From Truepera sp965215315 (GTDB lineage: Bacteria > Deinococcota > Deinococci > Deinococcales > Trueperaceae), in contig CBDCDB010000008.1 in the NCBI GenBank assembly GCA_965215315.1, forward strand, positions 186,001 to 250,000: a stretch of 64,000 nt of DNA. The letters are read 5' to 3'. Below, one piece after another: positions 16,962-25,307 of this stretch (position 1 is the first letter of the stretch; the number at the start of each line of letters is the position of its first letter). Made by a program: the position numbers and the translations under genes. The notes beneath the pieces are model-generated. The model worked only from the letters and a program-made list of their open reading frames with translations. It had not been told where the DNA came from and ran no database searches.

Positions 16962-18030
16962 GAATCTGTCCCCCCGTGACTTGGCCTCCTGTGACTTGAC
17001 CCCCGGTAATCTGACCACCACTGATAAAAAACTGCGCGGCGGCGTAAGGCGGCGCTTCGGTGCCGCTGACGACGGCTTGGGGCGCTCTCGAGGCCAATCG
17101 CAACAAAAACTCTCTACGTCCGGCGTCAAGCTCGGCGGTAAAGTCATCTAACAGCAGCACAGGCGCTTCATGATGTTTTTCGCTCAGGAGCTGATATTCG
17201 GCGACGCGGAGCGCTAGGGCGGCGGTACGGGCTTCACCCCTCGAGCCGTAAGCCTGAACGCTGTGCCCGCCCAACGTCAGGAGCACGTCGCCCCGGTGCG
17301 GCCCGACGACAGTCACGCCGCGCGCACGTTCCTCAAAATCAGTCTCGGCAAGCGCGTCCCCCAGATTTTCGTGCGCCCCGGTCAGCGTAACCCCCAGCGG
17401 TTTATCATCGCCGGAAATCTCCGCGTAGGTCTGGGCGGCAATCGCAGCTATTTTAACCAGAGCCCTGGTGCGTAGGGCGTTTAAGGCATCTCCTAGCTCT
17501 ATAAACCGCTCTGTCCACACGTCCAGCGTCGGGTCGCTGTGTTTCAGGGCGGCGTTGCGCTGTTCCACCACCCGAGTATACTCGCGGTTTAGCAGCGCGT
17601 AACGAACTGAAAGCTTGCTAAGTAGGCTGTCCAGGTACCCCCGCCGGAGGGACGGTGCGCCGTGGATGAGGTCGGCGTCTTCTGGCGTAATCAGCACGGC
17701 TGCTGACACTTTAGCGAGTTCAAAGGTGCGTACCGTCTGCCCGTCCAACCGGACGACCTTTCTACCCGGTGCCAGCCCGATTTGTGTGCTGACGAGGCCG
17801 TCGTCTCGCTCAACTTGCACGCTCACGTACCCTTCGGTCTCACCCAGGCGGACGGTTTCGGAGATTTTGCCGTAAGGGAGTTCGCCGGTGCAACCCAAGT
17901 AGATAGCCTCGAGCAAGTTCGATTTACCCGCCGCGTTGCGCCCGACGACCGCGCTGACGCCGGGGCCAAATGTGAGCCGGGGCGTGTTCAAGTTGCGAAA
18001 GTTGAGCTGTGACAAAGCCCGTAAAAGCAC
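16948..18030 (-). CDS. recF: DNA replication/repair protein RecF
   Basis: This SMC-like ATPase helps load RecA at gaps. The protein has 360 residues, the usual length. It has Walker A GRNAAGKSN at residues 30-38, the ABC-like signature region around YGSRGEARTAALALR, and Walker B VLLLDDFTAELD. The last 25 residues are a tandem repeat of TGGQV/I units, an odd extension that ends where dciA begins. I choose the GTG at 18030 because TAAGCT sits seven bases before it; a much longer upstream frame has no family support. Confidence 0.93.
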   Translation of the reverse strand: MLLRALSQLNFRNLNTPRLTFGPGVSAVVGRNAAGKSNLLEAIYLGCTGELPYGKISETVRLGETEGYVSVQVERDDGLVSTQIGLAPGRKVVRLDGQTVRTFELAKVSAAVLITPEDADLIHGAPSLRRGYLDSLLSKLSVRYALLNREYTRVVEQRNAALKHSDPTLDVWTERFIELGDALNALRTRALVKIAAIAAQTYAEISGDDKPLGVTLTGAHENLGDALAETDFEERARGVTVVGPHRGDVLLTLGGHSVQAYGSRGEARTAALALRVAEYQLLSEKHHEAPVLLLDDFTAELDAGRREFLLRLASRAPQAVVSGTEAPPYAAAQFFISGGQITGGQVTGGQVTGGQIRAEP

Positions 18031-18037
18031 GGTTTTT

Positions 18038-18043
18038 AGCTTA
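18038..18043 (-). promoter_or_regulatory. -10 box, leaderless, recF
   Basis: TAAGCT on the minus strand sits seven bases before the GTG start of recF. No clear -35 is seen. Confidence 0.45.
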
Positions 18044-18121
18044 CCTTGTGATTGAGTTTTTGTTTGGGGAAACTTTTTAGCTTGGCCTTGAATATACTTG
18101 TACTTCCAGGTCACAACAGAG

Positions 18122-18718
18122 CTAAAACACCAAGTGAGCATGATAGAAGTTATCATCAAGGTGTATAAAAGACGATTCTGGTACTAACTGGCTAGTTGTA
18201 GCTTTTGGTTCTAAGACCTCATCCGAGTGAGTTGCCAGTTTACGTGAGTAATAGTGGAATATAAGAATTAACAAAGCCCCCAGCGCGTTTAGCGAGTTCT
18301 TAAGTGTTGCCTGATTAAAATGGGCTGCACGCTCATGTTTTACCTTATTGTAACTTCGCCACCAGCTAGGGTTTTTAGGGTTCTGGCTGTCCGCCCAATT
18401 AGACCAAGGTTTGAATAAAAGACCATAGCGAGCTACGAAAACTTCAGTTCCAGGTAGGTCGGGAAACGCTGGAAGCAAAACGCTCTTATATTCGTTGATA
18501 TTTCCCTTTGGCGCATCCGGAGCAAGCAGTTCGCACAAAAGTTTCGCAATCACATCCACTTCGGATGCCGCAGCAAACAGCAAGCGAGCCAATTCAATCG
18601 AATAAACAGAAAAATTTGGTTCGCAAAACTCTATGTAACGTGAAACTGAATCCATATCTTGCTCTAAGGCCAAGAAATAGTTCCAGTGCAATTTTGCGGG
18701 CGTAGAGGTAATTGCCAT
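18122..18718 (-). CDS. AT-rich protein of unknown function, possibly HEPN-like
   Basis: This 198-residue all-helical protein has a conserved-looking core WWRSYNKVKHERAAHF followed by a hydrophobic helix. The pattern WWxxYNxxKHxR recurs in uncharacterised bacterial proteins and resembles HEPN-type helical domains, but I cannot place it firmly. The start has GGAG eight bases upstream. Its base composition is clearly lower in GC than the recF and MFS genes around it, which suggests recent transfer. No partner gene such as a nucleotidyltransferase is next to it. Confidence 0.6.
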   Translation of the reverse strand: MAITSTPAKLHWNYFLALEQDMDSVSRYIEFCEPNFSVYSIELARLLFAAASEVDVIAKLLCELLAPDAPKGNINEYKSVLLPAFPDLPGTEVFVARYGLLFKPWSNWADSQNPKNPSWWRSYNKVKHERAAHFNQATLKNSLNALGALLILIFHYYSRKLATHSDEVLEPKATTSQLVPESSFIHLDDNFYHAHLVF

Positions 18719-18804
18719 ATCATCACTCCTACAGTAGATTAACCATAATTATCCTACATCTCATAGATTAGCATTTGGATAAAACGGCCTGAGCGATTCA
18801 ACTT

Positions 18805-18984
18805 TTATGTACTTCCGTCGAAAATGGAGGAAGGAACAGCGCCGCTACTCAAATCTCTAAAAATATCCAAAAGATTTTCGCGGAGTTCAGCTTCGCTTTC
18901 GCCCTGCGTCCAGTAGTCGGGGTATTCCTCGAGATAACCCAACCACATTTCCTCGTCTTGCCAGTAAACGTATGTTTGTCTCAT
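18805..18984 (-). CDS. HicB-like antitoxin, solitary
   Basis: The 59-residue protein starts MRQTYVYWQDEEMWLGYLEE and continues with the QGESEAELRENLLDIF helix. This is the partial RNase-H-like fold of HicB/YdfB antitoxins, without the C-terminal DNA-binding part. I see no hicA toxin on either side. I chose the ATG at 18984 because TACAAT lies six bases upstream; a longer frame reads into the MFS gene. A role as an orphan antitoxin or a small regulator is possible. Confidence 0.6.
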   Translation of the reverse strand: MRQTYVYWQDEEMWLGYLEEYPDYWTQGESEAELRENLLDIFRDLSSGAVPSSIFDGST

Positions 18985-18990
18985 AACCTG

Positions 18991-18996
18991 ATTGTA
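18991..18996 (-). promoter_or_regulatory. -10 box, leaderless, hicB-like gene
   Basis: TACAAT on the minus strand is six bases before the ATG at 18984, just downstream of the 3' end of the MFS gene. Confidence 0.4.
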
Positions 18997-19037
18997 GCTG
19001 AAACCAAATTGAAGGGGCATCAAAGAGGACATGGGCG

Positions 19038-20381
19038 CTACGCAGAGGTTGAGGCTCGAGATCCATTCTCCGTAGCCAGCCGCGCGAGCCCCACATAAAA
19101 CCCCAACGACACCATGAAAACCACCCCTGCCAAACTCCACGCCACCGAAACTGACATTTGCTCCGCCAGCTTGCCGAGCACCACGCTCCCCAAGAAAAAT
19201 CCGACGTAGGTCATCAGCGAACTCACCGATAAAAGAGCAGCTCTCGCCTCACTCGGAACGGCGCGGTTCAGCAGCGTTTGCCGCGGCGATCCCGATACGC
19301 CGAGCGTCAGGTAGACGACCCAGAAAAGTAAAGCCGCCGGAAGTGCGTGTGTTTGCAGTGCCAGGAAAACCAGTGTCAGACCGCCCAAACCTTGCATCAG
19401 CGCCGCGACCCGCGCGTAACGTCCGGCAAAAAGGCGACAGAGCGGGATAGCTACCAGATTGCCGAGCATCCCTGCGCCGAAACTTCCGGCCAAAATGATG
19501 CTGAGAATGACCGTATCCGGTCCAAGTAACCCTGCAAAACGAGGTTGCCAGAAGGTCTCGAGCCCCGCTGTCGCAAAACCCGTTGCCATGGCCCCGCCGA
19601 AAAGTAACCTGAGCGTAGGGCTCTGACGGCTTAGGCTAAAGGTATCAGATAACACCTTGCGAAGACCTATGTGCGACGTTTCTGCGGGCCGCGTCTCCTT
19701 GACACCCCACAGTACGACCCCAATTAAAATCACTTTGACGACTATTGCAACGACCAGCACCGCTGAGAGTGGCGACAACACAGCCCCTTCCGGTAAACCT
19801 GCAAAGAGTTTCGGCAGTGCGCCGCCTAACAGCGCTCCAAGCGTGAGGGCAAAAAGCTCGACAGTTCCGGCTTTGGCGAACAGCGGTTGCACATTTGTTC
19901 CCGGCGCGGTCTCCTCTACCGCATCGACAAACCACGCCTCGAGCGCCCCCGAAACGAGCGCCCGCCCGACGCCGTAAAGGAGTGCCCAGACGAGCAGCAG
20001 CGGCAGCGAAAACGCCCAGATAAGGAGTGTTTGCGCCGCAATCATCAGCGTGTAGGCCAAAAGCGTTGTAGGTTTACGGCCCCACGCATCGGCGAGCATC
20101 CCCGAAGGCACTTCGCATATGGCGGCAGTCAGAGCATAAGTGCCGAAAAGTAAACCAATCTGTCCGAGCGTGATGCCCCGGTTTTGTGCTAGTAGAACGA
20201 GCAGCGCTGCGGGCAGCGCCGTCGCTAGCCAGAGCAGCCCTTGCGTGAGGTAGTAGGTGCGCTCGAGTCCATACGTCGGGCTACTCTGAACGGCGGTGCG
20301 GGCAAGGCTTTGTCTTGCCGCCTCTTGTTGGCGGTCATAAGAGGTGTTTTGAGCGTGCTTATCAAGCATCAAAAGGTTCAT
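19038..20381 (-). CDS. Major facilitator superfamily transporter
   Basis: The 447-residue protein has about twelve membrane helices. The first loop motif is GMLADAWGRKPTTLL, the typical MFS G-x-L-a-D-x-x-G-R-K pattern, with a second copy-like AIPLCRLFAGRYAR in the second half. It resembles drug or sugar exporters, but the substrate is not evident. It is divergent from the regulator at 20411, with only 29 bases between the starts, so that regulator may control it. Confidence 0.85.
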   Translation of the reverse strand: MNLLMLDKHAQNTSYDRQQEAARQSLARTAVQSSPTYGLERTYYLTQGLLWLATALPAALLVLLAQNRGITLGQIGLLFGTYALTAAICEVPSGMLADAWGRKPTTLLAYTLMIAAQTLLIWAFSLPLLLVWALLYGVGRALVSGALEAWFVDAVEETAPGTNVQPLFAKAGTVELFALTLGALLGGALPKLFAGLPEGAVLSPLSAVLVVAIVVKVILIGVVLWGVKETRPAETSHIGLRKVLSDTFSLSRQSPTLRLLFGGAMATGFATAGLETFWQPRFAGLLGPDTVILSIILAGSFGAGMLGNLVAIPLCRLFAGRYARVAALMQGLGGLTLVFLALQTHALPAALLFWVVYLTLGVSGSPRQTLLNRAVPSEARAALLSVSSLMTYVGFFLGSVVLGKLAEQMSVSVAWSLAGVVFMVSLGFYVGLARLATENGSRASTSA

Positions 20382-20410
20382 GGTGCCAGTGTGATAGGCT
20401 GCTACTTGAA

Positions 20411-21118
20411 ATGGCAGAGAGAGATTCCGGTAGACCGCTCACTGAGTTGTTTTTTACGGTGACTGACCCTGAGCAGGCACGACTCCTCTCTGACCCGGAG
20501 AGTTTCAGATTTTTCGAACCGTTCGTAGCTCGAGAATCGACTGCAACGGCGGCAGCGGCAGAGGTCGGTTGCGCCTTAGACACTGTGCTCTACCGCATTA
20601 AAACGTTTTTGAAGGCTGGACTATTGCAGGTCTCGAGGCTCGAAAAACGTGCCGGTCGTCCGGTTAAACACTATCGCAGTGTTTACGACGCCTATTTTGT
20701 TCCTTTCGAGGTGACGCCTTACGCTGAACTCGAGGAGCGGCTGCGCGAACATCACCGGGCTCAAGAGGCCGTTATTCTACCCGCTACGGCTAAATTGTTA
20801 AGGGAATCAGGACTCGAGGGCTACGAGTTTTACCGTCACAGCGAAAGTGACAAAGTCTGGAGAAATTCGGCGTCGCGAGAAGGTGAGTTGAACGATCTGC
20901 TCCGACTCTTTTTTGATCCTCACGACGCACAGTTTGCAGCTTTTTATCAAGGGCCGATAGGGGGAGATTTTAATCTAAATCTCTTTCTAACCGACGACGA
21001 AGCCAAGGCGCTCATGCTCAAACTCTACGAACTTAGAAACGATGCTAGAACTCAGCAGCGAGTCTCAGGGACGAAACCTTATTTTTTATCGGTGACATTT
21101 TTACCGCTCGAGCTCTAA
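20411..21118 (+). CDS. Winged-helix transcriptional regulator
   Basis: The 235-residue protein has an N-terminal helix-turn-helix segment (RESTATAAAAEVGCALDTVLYRI) of the ArsR/HTH_20 kind, then the wing KRAGRPVKHYRS. A longer C-terminal ligand-type region of unknown fold follows. I start it at the ATG at 20411. The frame continues upstream, but that part overlaps the MFS start. Its divergent position makes control of the MFS gene the simplest guess. It ends convergent with acpS with a four-base overlap. Confidence 0.7.
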   Translation: MAERDSGRPLTELFFTVTDPEQARLLSDPESFRFFEPFVARESTATAAAAEVGCALDTVLYRIKTFLKAGLLQVSRLEKRAGRPVKHYRSVYDAYFVPFEVTPYAELEERLREHHRAQEAVILPATAKLLRESGLEGYEFYRHSESDKVWRNSASREGELNDLLRLFFDPHDAQFAAFYQGPIGGDFNLNLFLTDDEAKALMLKLYELRNDARTQQRVSGTKPYFLSVTFLPLEL

Positions 21119-21477
21119 CGCGTTTCTAAAATAACTACCGCTGTCGCGTGCGTGCGTGCGTGGCTCATGCTCAGGTGCGCGTTCCAGCCGTTTTGCTCCA
21201 TCTCAGCGGCAATCCCCTCAGCAAACCGCAACACGGGTTTGTCACCTTGGCGCACCACCCATACGTCGCGCCAACCGTGGGCTACCGGCCACGTTTTTTG
21301 AAACGCTTCTTTAGCGGCAAAACGAACCGCCAAAGACGGTAAAGGATGCGGCTTTTTTAAGCAGTAGGCAAGTTCGTCGGGGTGAAAGTGCCGCTCTAAG
21401 AACCTGTCGCGGTGGCGGTTCCACACGCCCTGAATGCGGTCTAATTCAACGATGTCGAGACCTACAGCGATAACCAT
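21115..21477 (-). CDS. acpS: Holo-[acyl-carrier-protein] synthase
   Basis: This enzyme transfers 4'-phosphopantetheine from CoA to acyl carrier protein. The 120-residue length is normal. The two family motifs are present: GLDIVELDRI with the metal-binding Asp near the start, and RFAAKEAFQK with the catalytic Lys-Glu. The start at 21477 is set by TATAAT seven bases upstream. The promoter lies just past the end of rpiA, so acpS can be transcribed separately. Confidence 0.93.
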   Translation of the reverse strand: MVIAVGLDIVELDRIQGVWNRHRDRFLERHFHPDELAYCLKKPHPLPSLAVRFAAKEAFQKTWPVAHGWRDVWVVRQGDKPVLRFAEGIAAEMEQNGWNAHLSMSHARTHATAVVILETR

Positions 21478-21484
21478 AGAACTT

Positions 21485-21490
21485 ATTATA
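21485..21490 (-). promoter_or_regulatory. -10 box, leaderless, acpS
   Basis: TATAAT, a perfect consensus, is seven bases before the acpS ATG on the minus strand. Confidence 0.6.
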
Positions 21491-21505
21491 AACGCCGCTA
21501 GAAAG

Positions 21506-22189
21506 CTAGGGGCGCTCCAAGCGTAAAACCTGTTCACCATCTGCGATATACGCAAAGCTCGCCATCTCTAAAAACAGGCCGTGCTCGAGCACACCCGGAA
21601 TCTGACTCATAGCAGTGGCTATAGCACGCGGGTCAAAAGGTGCGTCAAAGTGGCAATCGAGCAGCAAGTTGCCGTTGTCGCTCCGAACGGGCTTGCCGTC
21701 ACGTTCACGCAGTACCGGGCGACAGCCGAGCGCTGCCAAATCTTTCTGCGCCGAACTGCTACCAAACTCCAAAACTTCCGTCGGAACCGGCACTTTTTCG
21801 CCTAAATGACCGACACGTTTACTCACGTCACCAATCAGGATAAAAGTACGCGCCCGCGCCTCGACGATTTTTTCCCGTAACAGTGCGCCGCCGAGTCCTT
21901 TGATCACGTCCAAGTTATCCGTAACTTCATCCATCCCGTCGATGGCAAGGTCAACGCCTTCGGTTCCCAGCTCAATCACCGGGATACCGCCCTCACTTGC
22001 CAGCCGTGCGGTCTCTACCGAAGTTACGGCGGCGCGAATATCGGTAAGCTCCCCGCCGGAAAGCAGCTCACCAACCGCAATCGTCGCGTAACGGGCGGTG
22101 CTGCCGGTACCGAGTCCCAGCGTCATGCCTGAGCGGACGTGCTTGACGGCCTCGAGCGCAGCCTGCTTCTTAAGCGCCTCAGCCGACAT
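21506..22189 (-). CDS. rpiA: Ribose-5-phosphate isomerase A
   Basis: This pentose-phosphate enzyme interconverts ribose-5-phosphate and ribulose-5-phosphate. It has 227 residues, as expected. The phosphate loop LGLGTGSTA, the catalytic block DLAIDGMDEV (most relatives have DGADE) and KGLGGALLREKIV are present. AAAGG lies nine bases before the ATG. It is divergent from bcp. Confidence 0.95.
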   Translation of the reverse strand: MSAEALKKQAALEAVKHVRSGMTLGLGTGSTARYATIAVGELLSGGELTDIRAAVTSVETARLASEGGIPVIELGTEGVDLAIDGMDEVTDNLDVIKGLGGALLREKIVEARARTFILIGDVSKRVGHLGEKVPVPTEVLEFGSSSAQKDLAALGCRPVLRERDGKPVRSDNGNLLLDCHFDAPFDPRAIATAMSQIPGVLEHGLFLEMASFAYIADGEQVLRLERP

Positions 22190-22285
22190 CGTGTTGACCT
22201 TTGCCTGTACCCCAGCTCAGCTTCTTGTAGTTAGCCATGCTGTAGATTAGCAAATGTGTGACGAACTTCGTCAGGAGGAGTTTTC

Positions 22286-22753
22286 ATGAACCTTAAAACG
22301 GGCGATAAAGCGCCGGATTTTACCCTCGAGTCTAATCAGGGCAGCAAAAGCTTGGCCGAGCTTCACGGCGAGTGGACAGTCTTGTACTTTTACCCCAAAG
22401 ACAATACACCCGGTTGCACCCAGGAAGCGTGCGATTTTCGGGACGCCATGCCCGGTATGGGCGCAAAAGTCTTGGGCGTTTCAGCCGACGATTTAGCATC
22501 CCACGCCGACTTTGCCGAGGGCCACAGCTTGCCGTTTCCGCTCTTGTCCGACCTAGGCGGCGAAGTTGCCAAACATTACGGCGCGTTCGGTCAAAAGGCC
22601 ATTCCGCATACCGACAAAATCTATGAGGGCGTTTTGCGCTCGACCTTTATCATTGACCCGGAAGGGAACGTCGCCGAGGCGATGTATGACGTGAATCACA
22701 ACGGGCACGCGCAAAAGGTGAGTGAAGAGCTTAAGAAGTTAAAAGGAGCGTAA
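22286..22753 (+). CDS. bcp: Thioredoxin-dependent peroxiredoxin, Bcp type
   Basis: This thiol peroxidase reduces peroxides at the expense of thioredoxin. It has 155 residues with the peroxidatic Cys44 and a second Cys49 in TPGCTQEACDFRD, an atypical 2-Cys arrangement. The start codon has AGGAGGAG five bases upstream, one of the best ribosome-binding sites in the window. A strong terminator follows. Confidence 0.95.
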   Translation: MNLKTGDKAPDFTLESNQGSKSLAELHGEWTVLYFYPKDNTPGCTQEACDFRDAMPGMGAKVLGVSADDLASHADFAEGHSLPFPLLSDLGGEVAKHYGAFGQKAIPHTDKIYEGVLRSTFIIDPEGNVAEAMYDVNHNGHAQKVSEELKKLKGA

Positions 22754-22786
22754 AAAATTTGAGCTGACAACACGTGCAGCACAAAG

Positions 22787-22836
22787 CACCGGGCAATTTG
22801 TAGGGTTTGACCAATCGCAAATTGCCCGGTGACTTT
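22787..22836 (+). terminator. Terminator of bcp
   Basis: A perfect 14-bp stem (CACCGGGCAATTTG with its complement) has a 17-base loop and is followed by ACTTTTT. Confidence 0.85.
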
Positions 22837-22892
22837 TTCGTTATACCGTAGGTCAACAGCAGGTTCTTTTAGTAGGCATGGTTTACCTAAAA

Positions 22893-23866
22893 ACCTCGAG
22901 TGCTAGGGGATAGCGCCATAAAGCAGAGAAAATGGGGGTATGTCTAGTACACCCCGTTTTCAGGGACAGTGTACGTTAAGTGAGTTATTTACGGTGGTAT
23001 ACGTGATGGTTGATGATTATTTGAAGCGTTCGGTCGAAGTAGGTCGTTTCAGCTTACCTGTGATGGACAATCAAAAAGGCAGTTACGCCGAGCTGATGAC
23101 GATTGCTTTGGTGGGTGAGTTAAGGAGTCAAGACCACGTAGGCAACTGGTTTGATTTCGTCAAGGTCGAGTATAAGGCACTCTTTCCGGAATTACCGCAC
23201 AGGACGCGCTACCACCGCGTATTGAAACGGCTTGAGCGTATCTTTGCTGACTTTGCTTTGCGATTTGCCGGGTCAGATACGCTGCACGTCATTGACTCCA
23301 AACCGCTACCCATTTGTCTTGGACAAAGCGGCATGTTCGGCTTGCGCCTCCACCGGGCCTGTCCGCTGTAAAGGCGTCCGCTGGAAACGTCCCCGAGCGA
23401 TGACTGAAGCGACCTCAGGTCGAGGTGGACTGGGCTGGTTTTACGGCTTTAAGCTCCACGCTGTTACTAACCAACAAGGTGTCATCTGCCGTTTTGCTGT
23501 CGCACCAGCAAATGAGCATGATGTCACCGTCGCTAGATGCTTGCTCACCAGCACCTCAGCGCTGGTTATCGGTGACAAAGGTTACGCTAGGGCAAGCACA
23601 TAGTGCTCAGGGCTTAGAGCCCTATCCTGTGGTTGCCAAGTCTATGCTCAGCCCAAGGATAATGAGCTTCATCCCAAAGTCTGGACACCTGCTTTAAGCT
23701 GGTTACGCAAATCTATCGAATCGGTCTTCTCCTCACTGCTGCGCTCGAGGCATCTCTTAACCGGTCAGCTCAACTCGTTCTGGTCAATCAGAGCCAGTGT
23801 CTGCCGTAAAGTCGCGGCTCATAACTTAGCCTGGTTCCTTACCCATTAACCCCTAGCACCCGAGGT
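22893..23866. mobile_element. IS982-family insertion sequence, degraded
   Basis: The 974-base element is bounded by inverted repeats ACCTCGAGTGCTAGGGG (left) and ACCTCGGGTGCTAGGGG (right, reverse complement), matching at 16 of 17 bases. TAAAA repeats directly on both sides (22888-22892 and 23867-23871), a five-base target duplication. The intact neighbouring paralogue at 25301-25314 shows the uninterrupted target (GGTTTACCTAAAAG), which confirms the junctions. The element sits exactly at the stop codon of the first LRR lipoprotein gene. Confidence 0.88.
22940..23849 (+). pseudogene. IS982-family transposase, frameshifted
   Basis: The protein family is recognisable in three pieces. The N-terminal part runs to about 23330 and holds YAELMTIALVGEL and HVIDSKPLP. 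The middle has FYGFKLHAVTNQQG. The C-terminal part ends NLAWFLTH at 23849. At least two frame changes separate them, so no full-length transposase can be made without recoding. None of the breaks falls at an obvious slippery run, which argues for decay. Confidence 0.82.
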
Positions 23867-25246
23867 TAAAAGTCTACTTGGACACCTCGAGCTTTCAAGG
23901 TCTCAACGTCATTCAGCGCTTGTGGACTCAGGGGGTTTTTTATGAGGGACACGCTATCCCCGGAACCTAGGCCGCTGTTATTGATTAGGCGCTGACGTCG
24001 CTAATGTCGTTGTCGTAAAGAAGAAGTTGCTCTAAGTTCGTGAGGTTTTGGAGTGGGCTGAGGTCGCTGATATTATTTTTGCCAAAGTTGAGGAACGTCA
24101 GGTTTACGGCGTTCTGTAAACCCTCGAGGCTGGTAATCCCCCCGCTATTGACTCGGAGTGCGCTTAACGACCTCATATTTGTACAGGTGAGGTCACCACT
24201 ATTTTCACCTAAGCGTAATCGCTCGCGTATGGCAGCTTCCAGAGCTTGGTCGGGGATGACAACCGGATTTGTACAGGTGTCGCCCGTACCGCCATCGAAC
24301 TCGACCTTGACGCCTCTGGCTACCAGGGTCTCAACGTCTTTAATCGCTTGCGGGCTGAGGGGATTGTTTCTAAGGGATACGCTGTCCCCAGAACCCAGGC
24401 CGCTACTGCTAACCAGGGCGCTGATGTCGGTGACGTCGTTTTTATAAAGGTAAAGCTGCTTCAGGTTCGTCAGGTTCTGGAGTGGGGTGAGGTCACTGAT
24501 TTTGTTCTCGCCGAGTTCAAGAAACGTCAGGTTTGGGGCGTACTGCAAACCCTCGAGGTTCGTAATAAACTCGGAGTCTGCCCGGAGCGAGGTCAACGAC
24601 GTTATGGCGGCGCAGCTGAGGTAGCCGCTACCATTACGCAGTTGTCTCCGGATGGCGTTGTCTAGAGACACGTCAGGAACCGTGTAGGGGTCTGTACAAA
24701 CCACACCTGTCTCGTTCAGAATGACGGCGCTGGTATCTACGAAAAAAGTAAACGGCTGGTTCTCTCTAAAGTACACCTCGAGCCGGAACCTTTGACTGGT
24801 CTCACCGGGGCTAAGCACCCCGTCGCCGCCTAGCTGGGCGTCTGTGACGAGCGAAGCGTTGGCGCGCACAAAGTTCTCGGATGTGGAGCTGAGCGTAAAA
24901 AAGAAGGGCTGGGCAAAGTCCAGGTCAGGGGTGACGTTCTCCAACTGGAAGTAGGCGATAAGTCTTGTTGCTGAAATGAACCTGAAGTGAGGTTGCGGAG
25001 GGCAACGTCTCTTCCCGGCACGAGAATACGGCTGTCGCTGGGCGTAGCTTGCTGCTGCACCGCAGCTTCACCGGTTGTCTGAGCCAGAGTCACCTGTTCG
25101 GTCTGAGGATTGACGGCGAACTCGAAGCCGGAGGCTGACTCTGCGGGCGGTACCGGCTCGGAGCCGCACCCGGTAAGTGCGAGCAGTGCGGCAAATAAGG
25201 CGGTTGAAACGAGCGTCAACTTTGGTTTTAGCATGACAGATATCAT
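23866..25246 (-). pseudogene. Leucine-rich-repeat lipoprotein, frameshifted copy
   Basis: This is a tandem paralogue of the gene at 25308-26894. The signal peptide and lipobox (ALLALTGCGS) are intact, followed by the same N-terminal domain and leucine-rich repeats such as NLTNLKQLYLYKNDVTD. Two single-base breaks are visible by comparison with the paralogue. One is near 24990, where the frame moves to continue as LIAYFQLENVTPD. The other is near 23988, after NDISDVSA. After the second break the normal C-terminus can still be read to a TAA at 23866-23868. That stop is partly supplied by the end of the IS982 element. AAAGG precedes the ATG. Confidence 0.8.
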
Positions 25247-25307
25247 CGTAATGACCTTTCTCGGCGAGTGAGGGCGCCAACAGCAGCTTTGGGCAAACAC
25301 GGTTTAC

